Positions 13,001 to 20,500 of a stretch of 64,000 nt of DNA are shown in pieces. The translations under genes were made by a program, and so were the position numbers. Each line of letters starts with the position of its first letter. The stretch's first letter is position 1. The DNA lies in the NCBI RefSeq assembly GCF_032854445.1, contig NC_088296.1, positions 19,829,853 to 19,893,852 of the forward strand, written 5' to 3'. The stretch comes from Liolophura sinensis (taxonomy: Eukaryota > Mollusca > Polyplacophora > Chitonida > Chitonidae). The notes below the pieces were generated by a model that was not told where the DNA came from, searched no databases, and saw only the letters and a list, made by a program, of their open reading frames with translations.

Positions 13001-14558
13001 ACGAGAAACCTCCGGATACACCACTAGTCTATTTGCAGTACATGGATTTCACACAAACCGTTTTGATTCTCAAAAATAATGTTAAACACCAATCAAAGAA
13101 ATAACTCCCCCCCCCCACGCAGAAAGTAGACTTATATAACTATATAGATAGCAAAAATCAACGATGTGAATAATTCAATTTACCTGCAGAACAACATGAT
13201 AAGGACAGCTATGAAGAGTGTGGTGAGCGAGATCCCGTACCCGATCTTGTACATCAGTCGGATTTTGGGCATGTGCGTCTGAAACCAGAAGGGATACAGT
13301 AGTTAAAGAGGGTAACGGATATGATACATTGGTTACTGATGGAAAGCAAAAGGGATACGGTGGTTAAAGAGGGAAACGAGAGCAATCCATTGGTCACTGA
13401 CGGAAACCAGAAGGGATACAGTGTTTAAAGAGGGTAGCGAAAGTTACGCATTGATTACTGAGGGAAAACAGAAGGCATACAATGTTTAAAGAGGGTAACG
13501 AAAGTGATGCATTGGTTACTGATGGAAACCAGAAGGGATACAGTGTTTAAAGAGGGTAACGAAAAGTTACGCATTGATTACTGAGGGAAACCAGGAGGGA
13601 TACAGTGTTTAAAGAGGGAAACGAAAGTGATGCATTGATTACTGATGGAAACCAGAAGGGATACAGTGTTTAAAGGGTATAACGAAAGTGATGCATTGGT
13701 TTCTGAGGGAAACCAGGAGGGATACAGTGTTTAAAGAGCTCAGCGAAAGTGATGCATTTGTTACTGAGGGAAACCAGAAGGGATACAGTGTTTAAAGAGC
13801 TCAGCGAAAGTGATGCATTTGTTACTGAGGGAAGCCAGAAGGGATACAGTGTTTAAAGGGTATAACGAAAGTGATGCATTGGTTTCTGAGGGAAACCAGA
13901 AGGGATACAGTGTTTAAAGAGCTCAGCGAAAGTGATGCATTTGTTACTGAGGGAAACCAGAAGGGATACAGTGTTTAAAGAGCTCAGCGAAAGTGATGCA
14001 TGCGTTACTGAGGGAAACCAAAAGGGATACAGCGGTTAAAGAGGGTAATGAGAGGAATGTATTGCTTACTGAGGGAAAAAGGAATATAGTCCTTAAAGAG
14101 GTAAACTGCAGTAAATTACCGTTTTTCCTGGTGTATCTGGAAACCCTTTCAATTAACATCACTGTACTTTATCACCAAATTCGACATACGCCATGATGCT
14201 AAGTGCATGTGTACTGTTGTAAAAGTCCATTAAAATTTACGAAGACATAAAAGGCAGCAGCATAGAGAGTCTCTAAAACGATAAGTGATGACAGTGTAAT
14301 GGTTGGCAGCAACTCAGCACTCCCCTGACAATCTACTCAAGGACTCAAGAGTCTCTCACCAATGCGGTCGCTGTGAGTTCAAGTCCAGCTCATGCTGGCT
14401 TCCCCTCCGGCCGCATGTGTGAAGGTTTGCCACCAACCTGCGGATGGTCGTGGGTTTCCCCAGGGCTCTGCCTGGTTTCCTCCCACCATAATGCTGGCCG
14501 CCGTCGTATATGTGAAATATTCTTGAGTACGGCGTGAAACACCAATGAAATAAATACA

Positions 14559-14589
<31 letters not shown>

Positions 14590-17500
14590 ATCTACTCAAG
14601 GTAAAGCCATAGCTGAGCCATAAGAAACTGGACCCTATGGAAAACCATTATACATTAACAGTGTCAGAGGTATAATATAACGCCTTCGCTTTTAAATCCT
14701 GAATCACTGAGCTCTGTTTAGCGTTAAACACCTTAAAACGACTATAATGTATAAACGAGCAAACAACAATTAATCACTTACGTTAACTTTAGCAGATGGT
14801 AATTATGGTGTGAAACAAGTACTGACTTAGGAAGGAAGGAACAGCTATTTAAAAAAGTGGAGCTCGCTTGTAACGTTCTTGGCGCCTCAACTCTACGGCT
14901 ATATAAATTGAAATGCCAGTAACATGCGGATAGTCGTGAGTTTCCCACGGACTTTGCCCGGTTTCTTCATATCACAATGCTGGCCACCGTCGTATAAGTG
15001 AAATATTACTCAGCACGGCATAAAACATCAATCAAATAAGTAAATACATAAATAAATAACTAAATAAAAATATAAATCGAAATAAGCTGTGTGTTTGTCC
15101 TAAAAACTGCAGTTGCAGAGAATCCAAAAGTGGTTTGGTGAAAGTTATACTGGGCATATGCAATTGTTCTGAAGTCAAACCGAGTTATGTGCATCGAACA
15201 CTAGTCAGAGGTCGGGCGAATAAAGGAATTAGAGAGAGAGAGAAAAAACGCACCGTTCCATCGCCTCTCTTCATTGCATTTGGCGCACAGTTACTGTCGT
15301 CTATAAATATCACCACCATCAAAGTGATAACAACAGAGATACAACTTCAAGCGCAAAGGAAAAGTCCAGCGAGACGAGGCTGGTAAACACATCTTTCATA
15401 TGCTGGACAGAAACTCATTATTTTGCCGTGCACGTTATTAACGAATTTATCACACACGTAAATTTACTCAATGAAAAGTCACTTGTACAATGAAAATAAA
15501 GTTATGTGTCTCTCGGCCTGCAGCAAATTCTGAATATCGGCTGAAAACCTCTCCCAATTGTCTCCCTTAGGAGTCTTCACCAGAAATTGGACTGACCGAG
15601 TTAAATTATTTACATCCCGAAGGCGTACTTTACACTCTACTAATTGATGTCTGTAGGTCTGGTTGTGTACTTATATCGTTCGTGGATAGGGTCCAGGGGA
15701 AAAGATTGATCGTTACCGAGCACACCGCCACAAAGGTATAGCAGGGATGATCCACATGAAGAGTTTGAACTTCATTTATGTACGGAGAAAGTCTTTGGTA
15801 AACAAGTGACGAACTTTCCCCAGTTGTGACCTACAGATATGCACACAATATTGTTGGAGGACAACGTTAGACTATGCAGACGTCCTGACGCGCCTTGCCG
15901 ACCAAGGCGCAAGAAAAAAGGGTGGGGGAATCTCATCTTGTGTAGCTCGTGTGTCATAGCAACCTAGAGCAAGCACCTCGGCACGCTCTCTTGTCAATTT
16001 ACCTGAGTTTTGGTTTTAATTTAACTACTCATGTAACGCTTGAAACTACACGTAAAAACTTATACGACTTAATTAGTATAAGAATTTATACAAATTAAGT
16101 CGTAGAATTAGTTAAAGCAAATGCACTGACAATTCATAAGTACTAACGCGCCAGTTTAAACGCGACTTTAAAAACGCAACAAGCGAAGGAACCACAACAA
16201 TAAAACCTCCCAAAAGGGGAATTTGTCCACTAACCAGTAGGTCCATGGGAATCCCCAGAGGACATCGTGAGTAGTTTGTGAAGGGATGGTCAGAGGAAGG
16301 GCGATGATACCAAGTTCCGTTAGAGAGGCACTCCTTGACAGCAAACTCTGTAATAAACATACATCGAATCATTGGTTCATTGATCGCTAAGAGGCATTAG
16401 GGGAGGGTTCACATCCGACACTGGGAAGATAATTTTTAGATTTCCCTGGTCGTGGGGCACTCGGCAACGATCGAGTGGCCGCTTACTTAGGGTAACGTCC
16501 GCTGCCAAACAATTATCTTCCATCTGAAGGAATATATTGTATTTTAAGCAGTAATCAGCAAAAAATAAATAACTTAATTAATAAAATAAACTAAATAAAA
16601 ATTCTCTTTGCACTCACTTGTATTCTTACTTCTAAACCAAATTTGTTATGGTTTATTAAAACATATATGTATCCTTGACCCCACCACTTGTAGAACGTGT
16701 GTGTCACGTGTGAAAAAGGTCGTCCGATACATGACAGAGGTCGATGGTTTATAACCATAAAACCGACCACCATCGTATTAGTGAAAAATTATTGAGTATG
16801 ACCCTGAAGGGACACAGGATCGGTGCTGATTGACTGACATTGGAGATAGGGTTCCCTGGGTAAAACCCAGAACTCTTTGTCACGCTGGAATAAACGTATC
16901 ATAACTAAAATCAGCTTTGACTAAGCGTAGCCTGGGTTTGCCTATCTCTCACACCAGCCAATCAAAATCGATTCTGTATCCCTTTAAGCAACGTTCAAAT
17001 CAAATCATCTACACGCAGATATCACCAATTTGTGTTTCTTGTTTTATCTCTATAAATGAACAGCTACAGGCTGTTAGAGAATAAGTTGAAAACTGAATCT
17101 AAGCTAAACTACACGTAAGTCTGTCATCAGATGTTTGAGATCTCAGTGCGAATCAACAATGTAAAAAAAGAAGAAGAAGTTTGATTTAGAGTATGTATTG
17201 CGTCAGTTAGGCAATGGCCTTTGTGTAAGAAACAAAACATAATAGACATTTAATGCTTCTAAGAGACGAAGCTAGACATTTCAATTGATCTCGTTCTGGC
17301 CAGGTATGTAAGAAGAAAGTCTATGCCATCATTTAACCACCACAGCGAAACCATATGGATAGAGTTTAACGAAGTCACAGGAGTTAAAATAGAAACACAG
17401 ACAACTTCAGGAAACATGATCTCAAGCGTAGTTTAGAAAATAATCTCTTTTTCGTCTATGAAAAGCCTTTGAAGCAAAAGTTTATTTGAGTTTCAGTGAA

Positions 17501-20500
17501 CATTTAACCATTAAATGTTTGCACATGTCTATAGATGGAAACTTCAAAGGTCACGCCATTTTATAGGGCACAATGAAAGAAATCACTGTTGAAAACTAAA
17601 ATGACATCAGGCCAGATTCTTCCAGAAGAAACTCTGACAGGGAGACAGAAATTATGTGAATAAGACGGCTTTAATGTATAATACTGTTAAAAGAAATATG
17701 TGATATAATCTGTTTTCCTTAAATTTTCAAATTCATTTCTACTTTCATATTTGTTTTTGTTTTTCATATTTAAAAATCTAATATTTCCCATACTAGAATC
17801 TGTTGACGTCAGTTGATTTGTGACAAGGACAGTTGACGACAATGTTTTTTGCTAACAAAAGTATATTTGAGAGATCCCATAAGCATGACTGCTTTCGCAT
17901 TAGTGCAACTGCACTTAAAACCAATAACAATGACGACTTATTAAATTATTATTTGAACAGATAAGCATGTACATGGTGTACACGTACGTGTAGCAACAAA
18001 TAATCTAGTTGATACACGTACGTGTACACGAAATTTTATCCAAACATTAAAACAGTAGATAAACCTGGCCCTGTTATTTAAGCGAAAACTGTTATTTGAG
18101 CACAAGGCAAGACACCATTGAATCAATCAAGACGTTTACTTGAACTGATTTTGGAAAAATTGTTTGGGAAAATACGCATATGAAGCTGAGCTATAAATTA
18201 AAGTACACGCATTATATGCATACCTGCCACGTGGGCTTGATTCTTCATTACAGAGAACGAAACAGAATCTGAGGTCAGAGAGAATCTGGCGGGGTTCGCC
18301 ACATGGAGAATGATATCTTTCCTGGAGATATATCGGTCATTGGTCATTCAGATCAGGAAACATGCCAGCGCCATTCTCAGAAGCTTTAGTCGGTCTTCGA
18401 CATTGCATTGGTTTAATGTGATTGTAAGGTAAATGTTATGACAACACAGCATTTTGAGTATTTCTCGAGCAGTGACGTCTAATAAATTGCAATTAATAGC
18501 ATTACTGCATTTGTTTTCGCCCAATTCTGCTTAAGCCACAGGGCTAGGGGACAGGTATGTATCTATTACTTGTGCATTTACATGAACATTTAGAATAAAA
18601 CCATGGCTGAGGTAAACTGACAAGAGGTCGTATTTCACCGGTTACAAGTGACCATTTGCCAGCTTTCTCACTGTCGTCGCTGCTCTGTTCTGTATGCTGT
18701 GCGTCTATCACACTGCAGTTGCTGCTCTGACCTTACTCTCTATGCTGTACGTCTATCACACTGTGGTCGCTGATCTGGCCTTACTTTTTATTCTGTACGT
18801 CTATGACACTGTCGTCGCTGCTCTAGCCTTACTTTCTATGCTGTAAGTCTATTACACTGTCGTCGCTGATCTGGCCTTACTCTCTATGCTGTACGTCTAT
18901 CACACTGTCGTCGCTGCTCTGGCCTTACTCTCTGCGTTGTACGTCTATCCCACTGTGGTCTCTGCTCTGTTCTTACTCTCTATGCTGTGTGTCTATCACA
19001 CTGTGGTCGCTGCTCTGGCCTTACTCTCTATGCTGTACATCTATCACACTGTGGTCGCTGATCTGGCCTTACTTTCTATGCTGTACGCCTATGACACTGT
19101 CGTCGTTGATCTGGCCTTACTCTCTATGCTGTACGTCTATCACACTGTGGTCGCTGCTCTGGCCTTACTCTCTATGCTGTACGTCTATCACACTGTCGTC
19201 ACCGCTCTGTTCTTACTCTGTATGCTGTACGTCTATCACACTGTCGTCGCTGCTCTGGCCTTACTCTCTGCGTTGTACGTCTATGACACTGTGGTCGCTG
19301 ATCTGGAATTACTCTCTATGCTGTACCTTTTTTGACATTGTCGCCGCTGCTCTGTGCTGTACATCTATGTCACTATCGTCGCTGCTCTGTTCTTACTCTG
19401 TATGCTGTGCTTCTTTAATTATATTCGGTCATAGCGGTCAAAACTTTAAACCAGTGTGGTTGTAGGTCTTGTTTTGTATTTGATCGGTCGACATTTTGCG
19501 GTCATAACAGATTTATCCAAACGCAAATTGTTTCAGTTCTACATAGGTATACTGAGTAATGAACGAAACGGATGGCAAAAACTACAAGACCCGTTTATGG
19601 TAAGCCTTTTATAACACTAGTTCTTGGATTAAAGAAACTATTACACCTGGGGAGGTACATTCCAAACCTTCTCAAAATTCAAATTTGAAATTAGAAAGCT
19701 TGTCAGGGAAAAGCTCACGGTTTACAGGAATAGAAACTGGATAGCTTTGCTCTTTAGAATTTTAAACACATTCCAGAAAGCAAAACAAGCTAAATAAAAG
19801 GCCAAGACAATAAACGAGCGTGCAACTTACCCGCTGTGTTAAAGTTGCTAATATACTCAGGACATGGTTGCCTGGCGACAGTTCCAGATGGCGTCGTCGG
19901 CCAACACATGATGTCATCCCATGTTCCCGGACAGTAGTCTCCCCCTGATTTACAAATAAGCGTTATTCAGAAATTTTCACTGTCCAATACATGAAGTGAA
20001 AAAATAAAATCTTCAAAACCAATGTAAATCATTGAAAATAATTTATAGTGCTTCTCTGCTGCTCTTCACACCGAAAGACAAACTTAAAATTTTAATTTAT
20101 CGTTTTCTGATAGAAATTTTCTTTCACATTTATTTTCATCGAATTACATGGAAGAACTTACAGTTTATTCTGACAGTGCAAAGATCAGTGACGCAACAGC
20201 GATCACTGTTTTTAGCTATGTGCATTTACAGATACACTTGAATTATTTTTGGACAAAACACTTGATTTACAAGTACATGTAGGAAGAAATTTTTTTTTTT
20301 TTTTTTGGATTGTTGTTTTACGCCGTACTCAAGAATATTTCACTTATACGACGGCGGTCAGCATTATGGTGGGTGGAAACCGGGCAGAACCCGGGAGAAA
20401 CCCACGACTATCCGCAGGTTGCTGACAGACCTTCCCACGTACGGCCGGAGAGGAAGCCAGTATAGGCTGGTCTTGAACTCACAGCGACCGCATTGGTGAG

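Noticed and set aside
18886..19465. Two overlapping plus-strand frames (149 and 158 codons) predicting repeated hydrophobic segments
   Set aside because: They are two frames of the 48-bp minisatellite; any frame of a 48-bp unit without stops stays open. No splice sites, no promoter, inside a receptor intron on the other strand.
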